This document shows positions 10,400 to 23,642 of a stretch of 64,000 nucleotides of DNA, one piece after another. Origin of the DNA: Diphasiastrum complanatum (taxonomy: Eukaryota; Streptophyta; Lycopodiopsida; Lycopodiales; Lycopodiaceae); NCBI GenBank assembly GCA_029204225.1, contig CM055094.1:23186657-23250656 (forward strand), written 5' to 3'. The notes under the pieces are model-generated. The model saw only the letters and a list, made by a program, of their open reading frames with translations. It made no database searches and was not told the origin of the DNA. Within the stretch, counting starts at the first letter, position 1; the number at the start of each line of letters is the position of its first letter. Both the position numbers and the translations under genes were made by a program.

Positions 10400-13300
10400 A
10401 CCTGCCAACATAGGTCAAATTTCCAATAAAGGCAAACAAAAACATTAGCGGACTGAGCCCCTGCAACAGAAAAGTACAAAATCCTCAGGTCTTGAACAGA
10501 TTTTAGGGTAGCAAAGGGAGAAAAAAATGTCTCTTTGTTGATATAGAATAACACCAAACCTATAGAATAATAAAGAGGCATTCTCCCTGACAAGACGACA
10601 TTATTGCTCAAGCAGACTTGCAACCACTCAAAACGAGAATCTGGTATGTTCAAGCAGAGCCCCACATATGCCAATAGAATAAAGAGAAAAACTAACCTCA
10701 ACAGTTCCCCTTCTCATCTGTAGGTATATCGATTGAATGATGTTCCAAGATTTCAAAACGTCGAACAAAGTCACAAGACAATATCATGTGCCACAGCAAG
10801 GTACAAGACAATGTAAGAAAGTGATCTTATTTATCATTGTGATCCACATGACATGGCTATGAAGTCTAACAGTAATTTAAGCTTGCTACAAGAATTAGTC
10901 AATCAAAGCATAGCCATTAACATAACTAGAAATCAACTTCAAAGTGCAACAAAGCCTCATGCAACACATACAGCAAAATTTGCTCCCCATGAGAAACAAT
11001 ATCCTTTACAAACATCAGATCATGCATCAGTAAAAAGTGAAAACAAAAGATAATCCGCTTAAACAATGCTACATGGAGACAAAAACGCCCCAGTTCAGAA
11101 TGAACTTTCAACAAACAAAATACGTCATAGGTGTAACGGCATCACAACATTTGGCCATAGGAAGGGACCAACATAATCCTCTATATCTCATATTGCAATA
11201 TGTATGTGATCATGCAGCTTGGAGGACCCAACTAACGCGTGTAAGATAGCAGAATGTGAGAAATTATGCATGCAAAATTGATTAATTATGTACTAAAGAA
11301 TGACCCCCTCCAGCAGCTTGCAGGCAACAACGACTATGGACTTGGTCCTGCTTGTAATGTCCCATCTTAAAGAGCATCACAAGAAACAACTTGAAATCCA
11401 GTTCTGATTTTGAAGATTGAAAGGTTTTCTATTTTTCCTTCAAAACTAAAGATATCATTTAAGAACTGCTGGGCATCCCAAATATAGTTGCACGAATCGC
11501 CGATTCACGAGTCGTTGATTCGAATCAGAACTGGCATCGACCAATTCGAATCGGGCCACAGGACCAGATCGGCCTGTTGGGGAAATGGGCACAAATCGGC
11601 CTGCTGGATATTACAAATTGGCCCAAAACGGAATGAGACAAAAATCAATAATCCCAAACATCTTCCTACTTGACATTAGACACACTGGGCAGCAAGACCA
11701 AGGCGAGATGCTTTGGCGAATCAAACAAAACATTCCGAATGCTCTATTAGCCCTTCACTTCAGTATATGAAGGTCAAAAGAGAACGGGCTACATTGTCTA
11801 CATGAAAACTATAAGGAACAAACACATATTGCCAATCCTACAACCCGCCAGGCATTTCACATAACTGAAGTTTAATTGGCCAGCGATCAATATTACACAA
11901 TACCAGAGGATCACTCAAACTGAAAGACGTGTGTGTAGGGAGTGGTAAGACCTGAAAGCCGCAAATACAGAGTCCATAGTACGTAGCCTACAACCCTATG
12001 TGATGTATCAGCATGTGCGACATGTGTAGAGAAACCTACAAAATTGAAAAGGAGAATGTGGGCCACAGTCACAACAAATTAATATTCATATCCTTCAAAA
12101 AGATTTAAGTCAGAAAATTTGAAAACCTTACTTTTTCTGAATAGAATTGATTTTTCAAAAGATTTATCCAAAATCTTGGAAAAAGAAGAGGGTCTTCTCA
12201 GTAGTTTTTGCAATAGGATGACTCAAATTGTAAAGAACCAAGTGTGAATTGACTCAATCTGACTTGCGACTATAATGTGGACTTCCTGCACTGAAAAAAT
12301 ATATATGCACTTAAATTGAGTGGAAGGAGAGTACTCCTTTGTGGACAGCCAGAGGAGGTAATGAGAGTGTTGGCCTAAGAGACATCATTACAAGTAGAAT
12401 ACTGCGAAAGGTGAACCAGCTCGTAAGCAAAGAGGATGTACACAAAGGAAGAACCATCTCCCCTCAATACTGCGATATCCTGTAGATCACAATCAACAAA
12501 CTGCTGCACTATATGTCGTGTGACATATCAGAAAAAGCAGATTCTGAGTAGATCTCATATGTTTAAAAAACTTCAATTCCATGTTACTTGCAGGATAATT
12601 TTCCCAATTGACCAATTTCGAATTTCTACATGCTCTCAAGCCAAGTGACAGTCATGCTCTTGGGACTGACCTGTGTGTAGCTCTCCTGAGGACTAAACCT
12701 TCAGCTCCAAGAACAAATCACATTCCACCATCAAATGCTCATGTATATAAAGTGACAATAGTTTAATTATCTGGAGTCATGAACAATCGCTTGAATGTAA
12801 GCCACTACACACAAGAACATGGCAACCTTTTGGTAACCGTCAGAAGCCTTCCTGTATTTTTACTGTAAAAATACAACTTGGTTTTGGCCTTAATTTAAGT
12901 TTTGCACTATGGAATTATTTCAAGAATATGAAGGGCTAATGTGCTCATTTCTTTTCATTTGAATACCAGCAGAATTCATTTTAGCCGATTTAAAACTAAA
13001 ATAACTATGATCTAAGGAATTCTGACCACTAACTGGACACCTTCAAGGTGTATCATGGCATCACCAACAATGAAATTACTTGATCCCTTCCTCGTTCAAT
13101 ATTGTTGCATTCAGGGAGTTCACTTGCTCTCCTTCTTGGAAAGCTATCTTATCACTTTATGGAGGAGCTACATCAGCATATATAATACTCATTTGTGCTA
13201 CAATGAACATAGAAACAAGCATCAACGTTTTTCAAACAGCTTACACCCCAAAAAAGTCTCTAGGAAGCTATTTTATTCTGCATCGACACTGCTCGGGAAG

Positions 13301-15506
13301 CTGGCTGTAACACATCATCACTCTTCACTGCGTTGCTAATGAAAGAGAAAGTTATGAACCTGTTTCATCTCCATGCCTTTCCTTTTGAACAGTTACTAAA
13401 TCCATTTGCATCTGTAGACTAAACTTACAAGAGCTTTCCCACATGTAACATGAATTTAACATTTTACAAAAAGACGAAAATCAGCTTGTGTAAAGAGATT
13501 ACATCACATAATCATCATTCACACAGTACTCATTGTAGAGTCCGCAAACTGAAAATCTTTATTATGCAATTAACAAAAGTCCATACGGAATTTTGAGAGC
13601 AAATTTTGCCCATCAAAAGTCTATAAAGTTTGGAGGACAATAAAAAGTCAAAAATTATGTGTCATATCAATAAGTGCCAATATACTTGGAAAACAATGTT
13701 TTAATGACCTTCACACTAGGTTCAAAGCTCAAAAATCACAGCAAAAGATGTCACCTTTGCAACAAGAGCAAAACCTTTAGCAACAAGTCTTGCTTTATGC
13801 TTCTCCACCTTATCACTTGCCTAATACTTTGTCCTGTAGATCCACTTGCAACCTATTGGTTGCTTCCCATCAAGTAAGTCCACAAGCTCCCATGTGTCAT
13901 TCTCCATGATGGAGTCATACTCGTCTTGCATGATGGCATTCACCATACATTCACATTATCGGCTTCACAGAATGACTGTGGTTCATGTGACTCCGAATGA
14001 CTGTGGTTCCTGACTCTCTCGCTGCATGGGCTTCCTGTAAGATCTCCTAGCACCTTCCCTGCTACATTTACCTTCCTCCATCACCCCTCTATCTTCCACT
14101 ATTAGCCGATACCACCTTGGTAAGCTCTTGGAAGGGGGTGGTGAAGCTGATGGTGACCATGTATCCTGTTGCACTCCAATCTCCAAGAGCTCTCAAAACT
14201 CTGATGGCCGGTGTGTAGAATGATCCACCCAACCAGTGTTGTGTCGAGCCGTAGTTTATTCAAAGAACCGCAGTTCGAATCGGCCAGGTTCGAACCATTT
14301 TTTGGGTTCAAACCGGAAAAAAAAACTTAAATGTCAAAAAGAAGTGCTTTCTTAGTGTTAATGGGTAACATGTACATTATAATTCGTGATTAATTGATAG
14401 TGAAATTTAAATCTTACCATTAAACATAGCACCCAATCGTAGGTGCCCTCCTCTTGAGTCTATCTGATTCCTATTCTGGGCCAAGGACACATGACTGCCA
14501 TGCAAGGGGTGATTAGTCCCCAAGGTTCCATGAAATGCACTACCCGCAATCACTGCGTGACTCTGAGGATCCTTTAAAGGAGCAGCTACCCTGGAATAGT
14601 TCCTAACAAAGCTATATGGTACTATCCTTCAGTCTACAGTGAGCTCAAGCCTCAGAGGCTGAGACTAGGAGATTATATGCTTTGGGCCAAGTAGGATTTC
14701 GAGCCCATTACCTATTGTCGACCATATCTTCACTCTTCGGGCTCTTATCGAGAAAGCACAGGAAGGAATGTCCTTACTATTGTTTTGTGGACCTCATGAA
14801 AGCCTTTGATTCCATTCCACGTTCCTTGCTCTTTCAGAGACTTCATGACCTTGGCTTCTCCACGAACATCATCCTGGCTGCGATGGCACTTTATGAGAGT
14901 GTTTTGGGTTGTTTTCGGCATGGCAACAATATTTTTTAGCATATTTGGAGCACCATTGGGGTGAAGCAAGGTTGCTCTCTCTCACCATTTCTCTTTGGAT
15001 TATATATTGATGAGTTGGAGAGGGTCATCTCATAATGTGGTGGATCTGGTTGGAAACTAGGTGACATTTTGATTGCCATTCTTCATTACACCAATGATGT
15101 GGTACTAGTCTCTCCGACTATTGATGGCTTACAGCGACAGTTGGATTGCCTACAGAAATTTTTTACCCGCTGGGAATTGGGGGTGGACATGCAATAAGAA
15201 TTAGCATCATGCCATCAAAAGAAAGTGTTCAGCATTGAGGGCGGAATGGGCGCCCTCCCCAATCTGATATTTTATTACAAGGCAAGCAATACATGAAGCC
15301 CCAAGAAGATCCGGGCAGTTCTCAGCTTATACAATGCAAATCTGTCCAGAAATAGTAATCTAACATCAATAATTATCAGCAGCCTGCTTTTGGCCAAGAG
15401 AAGACAAGGATCCCTTCCAAAGCCAAATGCACTCCTATTTATGGTGGAGTAGGGCATGGAACCAAGAGGAGGAGGATGGTGGTTGCATGCAAAAGCTCTC
15501 CTCCTT

Positions 15507-15565
<59 letters not shown>

Positions 15566-18500
15566 AAGCTTTGTTAATGTCTTTTCCATGCCAAAAGGCA
15601 TATAAGACTAATGAAGTGCATGTCAAGTGTGTGGTAACCATGGGAGCGTATAAAACGTCTCCAAAACTGTAATAAAGAAAGCATCTAGTGTTGAAGAGTA
15701 ATGCCTATTTTACCCCTTTTGGCTAAGCATTAGTTAAGTTGTACATAACTCATGGGGCATGTTTTAATTAAATGCATGAGACCCCCTTTTGTAGGTTATG
15801 TAAATTAGTGCAAGTGGCCCACTTGGCCAAGTAGCTCACTCCTATGGTTGACACCTAGACTTTCCATGCATGTAAAGGAGGTGCTTGCCTCACAAGGGAT
15901 TTGGAGGACCCACGCCCTCCTCTCTCTCTCTAGCAATTCATTTCTTCTTGAGACTTTTGAGTTTGTGAGGTGCTCATGCAATTCTCCTTGTGTGTGATAT
16001 TTTCCATAGCCAAGTTTCTCAAGCTTTCATAGTTGATCTAGCATTTGAGTTAAGATACTCCATAGCTAGGTCTTGTAAATCTTCATGGTATCAGAGCAGG
16101 TTGTCTAGCCTGTGAGTCTGTGAGTGAGAGAAACTTCAGTGCTTAGATTCTTGAGAAGATTCTCATCTTCTACAAGCACCTCAATCCTGAAAGAGGGAGC
16201 ATTTGATCTACAGGTGTCAGATCAGGTGGAGTCTTGCACTGTTGGAGAGCTATTGGCAAGGGGAGTGGGATGATCCAAAAACTTTCTAAATCTGGCTAAG
16301 TTTTGGGGAGTCTTTCTGGAGGAGCTTACACAAAAGTAGGGCGCACTTTCTGTAGGGGCTTCTAGTTTCTGTTCCAGTGGGGCCTAGTGCCTGTGCTAGT
16401 GAGGCCACACCAAGTGGCAAAGACAAAAGCAGGAGCTGAAGGGTTGCCTTGAAGTGGCTACATACCCTAGTTTGGGGTTAAACCCTTGTTGCTGGAAGTT
16501 GTTCTTTTCTGATCTTTTTCAGGTTGAGCTTCTGTTTAAGCACAAATTTTAGCATGGCTAGTCTTGGGGAGAGTTTGCTGGGTGAATCTAGCAAACTAGA
16601 TGGCACAAACTACAGAGTGTGGAAGTTCAAGATAGCTAATATCTTGATGGATAAGAATTGCTGGGAGGTCATGACAGGTACATAACATCTGATCCTAAAT
16701 TGAAGGACTACATGAACAGGAGACAGAATGCTCATAGGATAATCAATCTTTCTGTCAAGGACAATATTATTCCTCACATTTGCAATGCAAGGGATGCAGC
16801 TGATGCTTGGACAATTCTGAAGTCTATGTTTGAAACAGTGGATTCAGCCAAGCTGGTGTATTTGCAAAACAGGTTACATACTCTCAAGATGGAAGCAGGT
16901 GCAACAATTGGTGATCATATTACAAAGGTCAAGGACCTAATGGATCAGCTTGCTTCAGTTGGAGAGAAAGTAAGTGACAGGAGTATTGTTCCCATAGTCT
17001 TGAACAGCTTATCATTCAACTATCAAGACTATGTGATGTCCCTTTCTGCTAGGGAGAAACTCCCAACCTTTGGGGAGTTATGTGGTCTTCTTTTACAGGA
17101 GGAGATGAGAAGGAAGAATCTTTCTGAAAGGGAAGATAATCCAAAACTTGCATTTGCTTCTAAGAAGAAGCAAAACTTTCAGAAGAAAGGCAAAGGCAAA
17201 AAGAAGAACTCAAAGCAAAGCTTGGAGCAGCAGGTGTCCAAGTTACAGGTTGGAGAGGAGTCAAGCACCAATTCCTCACCTACACCCAAGAGGAAGGGCA
17301 ACTGCAACTATTGTGGTAAGTATGGGCATTTTGCCTTTGAATGCAGGAAGAAGCAAAGTGATCAGAAGAAGGGAAAGAACCAGCAAGGTCACTTTGTTGA
17401 CAAAGTTGCAGAGGAGGAGCAATCTGGTGTGCTTGAGCTATTCACCACAGCCCTATCATCTGAATCCACATTTGGTGGATGGTACATTGATTCTGGAGCC
17501 TCAAAGCACATGACACCTCATAGAGATTGGTTCAGCACCTATGAGGAGACAGAAGATGGTCAGCATGTTTGCCTTGGAGATAATTCTACACGTATGGTGA
17601 GGGGCAAAGGCACAGTTGCAGTACAGTTGTCATCAGGTGAGGTGAAGGAAATTAAAAGTGTGTTGCATGTACCAGGGTTGACTAAGAACTTGCTATCTGT
17701 TGGTGCCATTACCAAACAGAACATGGTGGTAGAGTTTGATGATTCTAAATGTTTGGTAAAAGACAAAGATCAGAACTTCAAGGTGGTAGCCAAGGGAATG
17801 CAAGAAGGAGGTCTTTACAAGATTTTCACAACCATTCCTAGCCAAGAGGCCTTGTCTGCAAGGGATACTAATTGGGACAAGCTTTGGCACGAGAGATATG
17901 GTCATTTGAGTTATAAAAGTTCGCAAGTTTTGAACAGGCACAAAATGGTAGTAGATCTTCCTAGCATTAAGTCTTCTTCAGATACATGTGAGGCTTGTGC
18001 ATTAGGGAAGCAACAGAGGAAAAAGTTTCCAAAGGAGAAAGCTACCAGGGCCAAGGGCATTCTTGAACTTGTGCATTCAGATTTATGCGGTCCCATGCAA
18101 GTCAAATCAGCAGGGGGGGCATACTATCTCATGACCTTCGTAGATGATTTCTCTCAGAAGGTATGGGTCTATTTTCTGAAACTGAAATCTGAAGCGTTCA
18201 AATACTTCAAACAGTGGAAAGCTATGGTGAAAACCCACACAGGAAAGAGGTTAAAGACTCTCAGGTCAGATAAGGGTGGTGAGTATATTTCTGATGAGTT
18301 CAAAGATCTTTGCAAAACATGTGGGATAAAGAGACAGTTTACTGCTCCACATACACCGCAACAGAACGGCGTGGCTGAGCAGAAAAACAGGTCTATAGTT
18401 GAGTGTGCGAGGAGCATGCTCAAGGCAAAGGGGTTGCCAAATTCCTTTTGGGCGGAAGCGGTAGCAACTGCTGTTTTTCTATTGAATAGAAGTCCAACCA

Positions 18501-21500
18501 AAGCAGTTGAAGGAATCACGCCATAGAAGAGGCATATAGTGGCAACAAGCCCAAAGTGGGCAGCCTTCGAGTATTTGGGTGTACTGCATATGCACATATA
18601 CCAAAGGACTTGCGGAAGAAACTTGATGCAAAATCCGTAAAGTGTGTCTTTCTTGGGTATAGTGAAGGTGAGAAAGCTTATGTGCTATATGATCTCGAAA
18701 ACAGGAGGAAGATCCTAAGTCGAGATGTCGTCTTTGATGAAGAGCATGCACCCAAGATACAGGAGCAGGAGAAGGAAGGAACTACTGAGTTCATACCCTT
18801 GATTGATTCCACGGATGAGGATCCTAGTCAAGAGTCCTGTAAGCCTCAAGTGCAGGAGCAACAACAGGAAATCGAACCTACTAGTTCGACCTCTTTTTGG
18901 CCAAGTACCAGAAGCCGAAGTTGGGGACAAACGGAAGACTAAGACAATACCATGGGATACGTGGTCACCATCCACATCACCTGCTGCTAGGAAGAAGCTA
19001 CCTAGGTGGTATTGGGAAACAATCAAAGAAGGTCAAATGATTGAAGAAGGAGAGAGCAGTGAACAGGGTGTCAGAAGATCTCTTAGGTCTCATGAGAGAC
19101 AAGAGACTAACTTTGCTCTTATGTCCACTATTCTGAATGCAGATGAGCCACAGTTCTTTCACGAAGCCGTGAGAGAAAAGGTATGGCAACATGCCATGCA
19201 AGAGGAGTACGACTCCATTGTCAAGAATGACACATGGGAGCTCACTACATTGCCGAAAGGGAAGCAACCAATAGGTTGCAAGTGGGTCTATAAGACCAAG
19301 TTTCATGCCAATGGAACAGTGGACAAGTACAGGGCAAGGTTGGTGGCGAAAGGCTATGCTCAGCAAGAGGGGCTAGACTATGATGAGACATTCGCACCTG
19401 TTGCTAAGATGACATCTATCAGGACTGTTTTGGCTATAGCCTCATATTTTGATTGGGATGTCCATCAAATGGATGTCAAGAGTGCCTTTCTTAATGGGCA
19501 CCTACAGGAGGAGGTTTACATGGAACAACCGCAAGGATTTGAAATAACAGGCAAGGAGAATCTGGTTTGCAGGCTTAGAAAAGCCTTGTATGGGCTCAAA
19601 CAGGCGCCAAGGGCTTGGTATAGCCGAATTGATGAGTACTTTGCAAGGCAAGGGTTTGAGAAGAGTAAGTCTGATTGCAATCTTTATGTCTTCAGGGAAG
19701 GAGAAGACTTTGTGGTTGTTGTGCTCTATGTGGATGATCTACTCATCACGGGAAGCAATAAGAAGCTTATTGCTTGTGTTAAGAAGAATCTTTCTAATGA
19801 GTTTGAGATGAAAGATTTGGGTTTGCTACACTATTGCCTAGGAGTTGAAGTTTGGAAAGGGGAGCGTTAACTTTTTATATATCATTAGATAAGGCTTAGT
19901 AACTTTTATCTTAACTTTTGTTTCAGCCTAGATAAAAAGTTAACGCTCCCCTAAACCAACGACCAGATAGCTGATATTTTTACTAAACCACTTAGTAAAG
20001 ATAAGTTTGAAAAGTTCAGAACTTTGTTGGGTGTCAGTTTGAATAAAATTGCCATTAAGGGGGGGTGTTGAAGAGTAATGCCTATTTTACCCCTTTTGGC
20101 TAAGCATTAGTTAAGTTGTACATAACTCATGGGGCATGTTTTAATTAAATGCATGAGACCCCCTTTTGTAAGTTATGTAAATTAGTGCAAGTGGCCCACT
20201 TGGCCAAGTAGCTCACTCCTATGGTTGACACCTAGACTTTCCATGCATGTAAAGGAGGTGCTTGCCTCACAAGGGATTTGGAGGACCCACGCCCTCCTCT
20301 CTCTCTCTAGCAATTCATTTCTTCTTGAGACTTTTGAGTTTGTGAGGTGCTCATGCAATTCTCCTTGTGTGTGATATTTTCCATAGCCAAGTTTCTCAAG
20401 CTTTCATAGTTGATCTAGCATTTGAGTTAAGATACTCCATAGCTAGGTCTTGTAAATCTTCATCTAGTACAAAATAAATTAGACACATATGTGAGTGTGT
20501 CTGTGCATAATAATCATATGTATCGAGATGTCAAGACTGTGTTGTGCTGCTGCTGCTCCTCCTGCTGTAAAAGGATGTAATGTGAGCCACAGCATGAGAA
20601 GACACTGGAGCCTGTCGGCGTCGTCTATGAGCATTTCATTCTAGGAGTAAGCACATTGAACTGAAGTATCATTTTTTCATAAGAAAAGTTCTCAATGAAG
20701 AGGTCAGATTGTAGTACTATAGAACGCAAGATATGACAGCAGATATTTTTACTAAAGCATTAAGTTTGGAAGCACACAGAAGGATAGTAACGTGATAGTA
20801 ACGTGATGGTGAGAAGTACGTTGTCTCTAATCTCTGTGAGAATGCGAGCGGCTATCATCAACATCATCGTCATAATCCTCGTCCTCATGCGCTAAGTCAC
20901 GCGATCTCCGCCTAGTAAAGAATGAAGTGATCAGTGGCTATGCGGTAAAATGCTGGGGTGTCCCGTATAAATCTCTCTGTAGGATGAACATCTCACGTAC
21001 CATCAGAGCGACACATCATGGGTCCTTGTAGGCAAGAAGAGAGCGTAGAGTGGTAGGCATGTCTCAAAACAGGCAATGATATCGTCCTCTGAATTCATAG
21101 TATACAGGGCATCTAAAGATAAAGTGCTCCTCAGACTCCACCTCACCTAGAGAGCATAACTGCCAAATACGCTCCTCTCTAGAACCTCCCTGCCTCAATA
21201 GCTAGCTGATGAGAGGATACCTTGAGCTGTCCTAGTGTGAATCGAGACAATGTGATAGTCCCGAATCTAAATAGTGTGGCATGACTGGTGTCCCTGATGC
21301 ATCCAGCTCCATGGAACAGAAGGCTTCGCTCGAATCAACCGGGCTAGCATGGTGGTCTGTAGTCGTGAAAGACTGGCCCAGTGTGAAGAGGGGAGACCCG
21401 TACACCATGCCTCTGCCGCATATAGAGCCGTGCAGGTGACAATGGTATTAAAAAGGTGACACTTACTACGAGCATCCTGGATGGACTTCCGGAAACAGAA

Positions 21501-23586
21501 TCACTCTAGCTGAACAAGGGAGGCATGTCCCTTCTCGAGTCGAGTGGCAGCAGCCTGTCTCATGCTAAAAGTAGGACCTGAGAAAAGGATCCCCAGGTAT
21601 GTGTAGGAAGGGACCACCTCTAGGACCTATCCACCCAAAGTAAGCTCATGTCGCTGCATGAATGCTCGAGAGGTGTTGAAGACCATAACCTTGGTCTTCC
21701 CAATGTTCACCCCTAGGCCACATCTGGTGCAAAACTCATGTAAGCAATCCAACTGTCGCTGTAGACCCTATCTAGTCGGTGAGACCAAAACCACATCATC
21801 GGCGAGGATAGCAATCAAGATGTCCCCAAGCCTGCAACCAGCACCACCACACTGTGTAATGACTCTCTCCAACTCTTCAATATACAAGCCAAAGAGGACT
21901 GGTGAGAGGGAACAACCCTGCTTCACCCCAATAGTGCTCCAAATGTGATCCAAAACCACATCATCGGCGAGGATAGCAATCAAGATGTCCCCAAGCCTGC
22001 AACCAGCACCACCACACTGTGTAATGACTCTCTCCAACTCTTCAATATACAAGCCAAAGAGGACTGGTGAGAGGGAACAACCCTGCTTCACCCCCATTGA
22101 TCAGATATGCCACTGCTATGTCGGAAACATCCCAGGACAAGTGCCATCATAGCAAGAACAATGTCAATGGAGAAGCCTAGGTCTCGAAGTCTCTGGATGA
22201 GCAATGAGCGAGGGACAGAATCAAAGGCTTTCTTGAAGTCCACAAACTCGTGGGCTGCCTGAAAGGCCTTACGCCTCTCCTCTACCTGGATATATTGAGG
22301 TCGTCATCCATATAAATAGTGGTACCGCATAGCCCTACACCGCCGAGCATCCCGGCGACTCTCTAGGGAAGTGAAACGGATAATGAGTGTGGCTCCATCT
22401 CTAGTGGTCCTCCATGCGGTATCCAACCCATCTATCTTGTGCCCGAGAGTGGTGTCGAGAAAGCGTCTGGCTTCAGCCAAGGCATCCTGTGTGTCCGGGA
22501 TCCCGCGAACTCTAATGTTGTGGGCTTTGTGGTCTCGAGATTTCTCTTCCGAGGTGGTGGCTGAGATAACCGAGGAGATGGGAGCGCTTGGTTTGGTGCC
22601 TTTTTTTAGAACTGATGCCCAAGAGCGGGCCTCTTCTTGCTGCTTCTCAATCCTGGTTTCTAACTCCCGTATCATATTGGTGGTGAATTCCGAAGTTGCA
22701 GCCTGCTTGATCCCGATGGATTGTTCGAGTGATGCGACTTTGGACTGCAACAAGTTCTTCTCATTGATCAAGGAGGTAACCGTTCCTTTCAGCTGTTCTT
22801 GTCGCAGGATCTTGAAATCGGCCTTGATTTGATCGGTCTGCCAAGAGGAAAAAAGCTCGGTTGACTTGGAGGGCGTATATGGGGTACTTGCTGTAAATTG
22901 TGGTGCCGGGAGGGAAGAGGAGCTAGCACTGATCGGGGTGGGGAGGATGGGAACAGAGTCGGGAAGAGGGTGAGCAGAAAACAGTGGGATCGGCGGGCAC
23001 GAGCGTACAGGATATGTTGCTACGTAGGCAGACTGCTCTGTTTGCGTCGCATGGGGGGGTGCCACCTCAGCAGGCAGCGTTGCCATCTCAGCATCATGAG
23101 TAGGCAAAGGCAGGTCAGCGGGGGGGGGGGGGTAGACAGATCAGCGAGGGGGTGGGTAGCAGCGTGGTAGGTAGATCAGTTAGGGGGGTAGCGTGGGTAG
23201 GCATCATCCAGGCAGGCAGATCAGGGGTACGCAGATCAGGGGAGGCAGGCAGAGCAGGGTAGGCAGCCCCCGATAGGCAGATCCACAAGGGGGGGAGGTA
23301 GACAATATGGTAAGGGGGGAGCGCGATGGCAGATCTGCGAGGGGGGTGGTAGCAAGGGTAGGGGGGGGAACGCAATGGCCTGCGGGCAGAACTGGAGCGA
23401 GGAGGGGCCATGGATCGGGGTGGCTCGGGCACGTGGATCAGCAGACAGCAGGGTGGATCCGGGTGTCAGCAGGTGGATCAGCACAGAGAGAGGGAGAGAG
23501 AGCGTCAGCAGGGCGTCATCCGGGTGTCAACAGGGCGTCAGCAGGATCAGGTCAGCAGGGCAGCGAGAGGGCGCCATCGCGCGCGC

Positions 23587-23642
<56 letters not shown>

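Larger units (their letters stand above)
15689..20462 (+). mobile_element. Young Ty1/copia LTR retrotransposon, RNase H deleted
   Basis: Two 397-bp LTRs (TG...CA) flank gag, protease, integrase and RT in copia order. A tRNA-iMet PBS and a G-rich PPT are present, and the 5-bp TSD TCTAG is intact. By eye the LTRs differ at one base (15,794 G against 20,171 A, approximately), so the insertion is recent. The element nonetheless has frameshifts in gag and after integrase, and its RNase H domain is replaced by a 93-bp hairpin. It lies in the sense opposite to the host transporter gene, within its giant intron. Movement in trans, using proteins of an intact relative, is the simplest explanation. Confidence 0.95.
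20800..23589 (-). mobile_element. LINE copy F, internally deleted, with ORF1 and 3' half of ORF2
   Basis: A minus-strand LINE. From its 5' end (23,589) it has a G/C-biased 5' UTR, a complete-looking ORF1 (22,304-23,107), then a direct jump from the start of ORF2 into the RT palm. The endonuclease and RT N-terminus are deleted near 22,260. The RT contains a 165-bp tandem duplication. The C-terminal region (20,870-21,650) includes [20 protein letters not shown], the cysteine-histidine cluster around [15 protein letters not shown] and FRCPVYYEF, and an acidic end. The 5' end meets (TC)n on the sense strand. Confidence 0.88.

Noticed and set aside
10175-10466. Open frames rich in Leu-Ser or Arg-Glu repeats around (TC)n tracts (also at 15,275, 23,236, 32,816, 2,907)
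   Set aside because: They are translations of microsatellites. The only real coding part near 10,400 is the transporter exon, in a frame bounded by splice sites.
22304-23107. 267-codon open frame as a host gene
   Set aside because: Its C-terminal half matches ORF1 of LINE B and it is followed by RT sequence, so it is a LINE protein.
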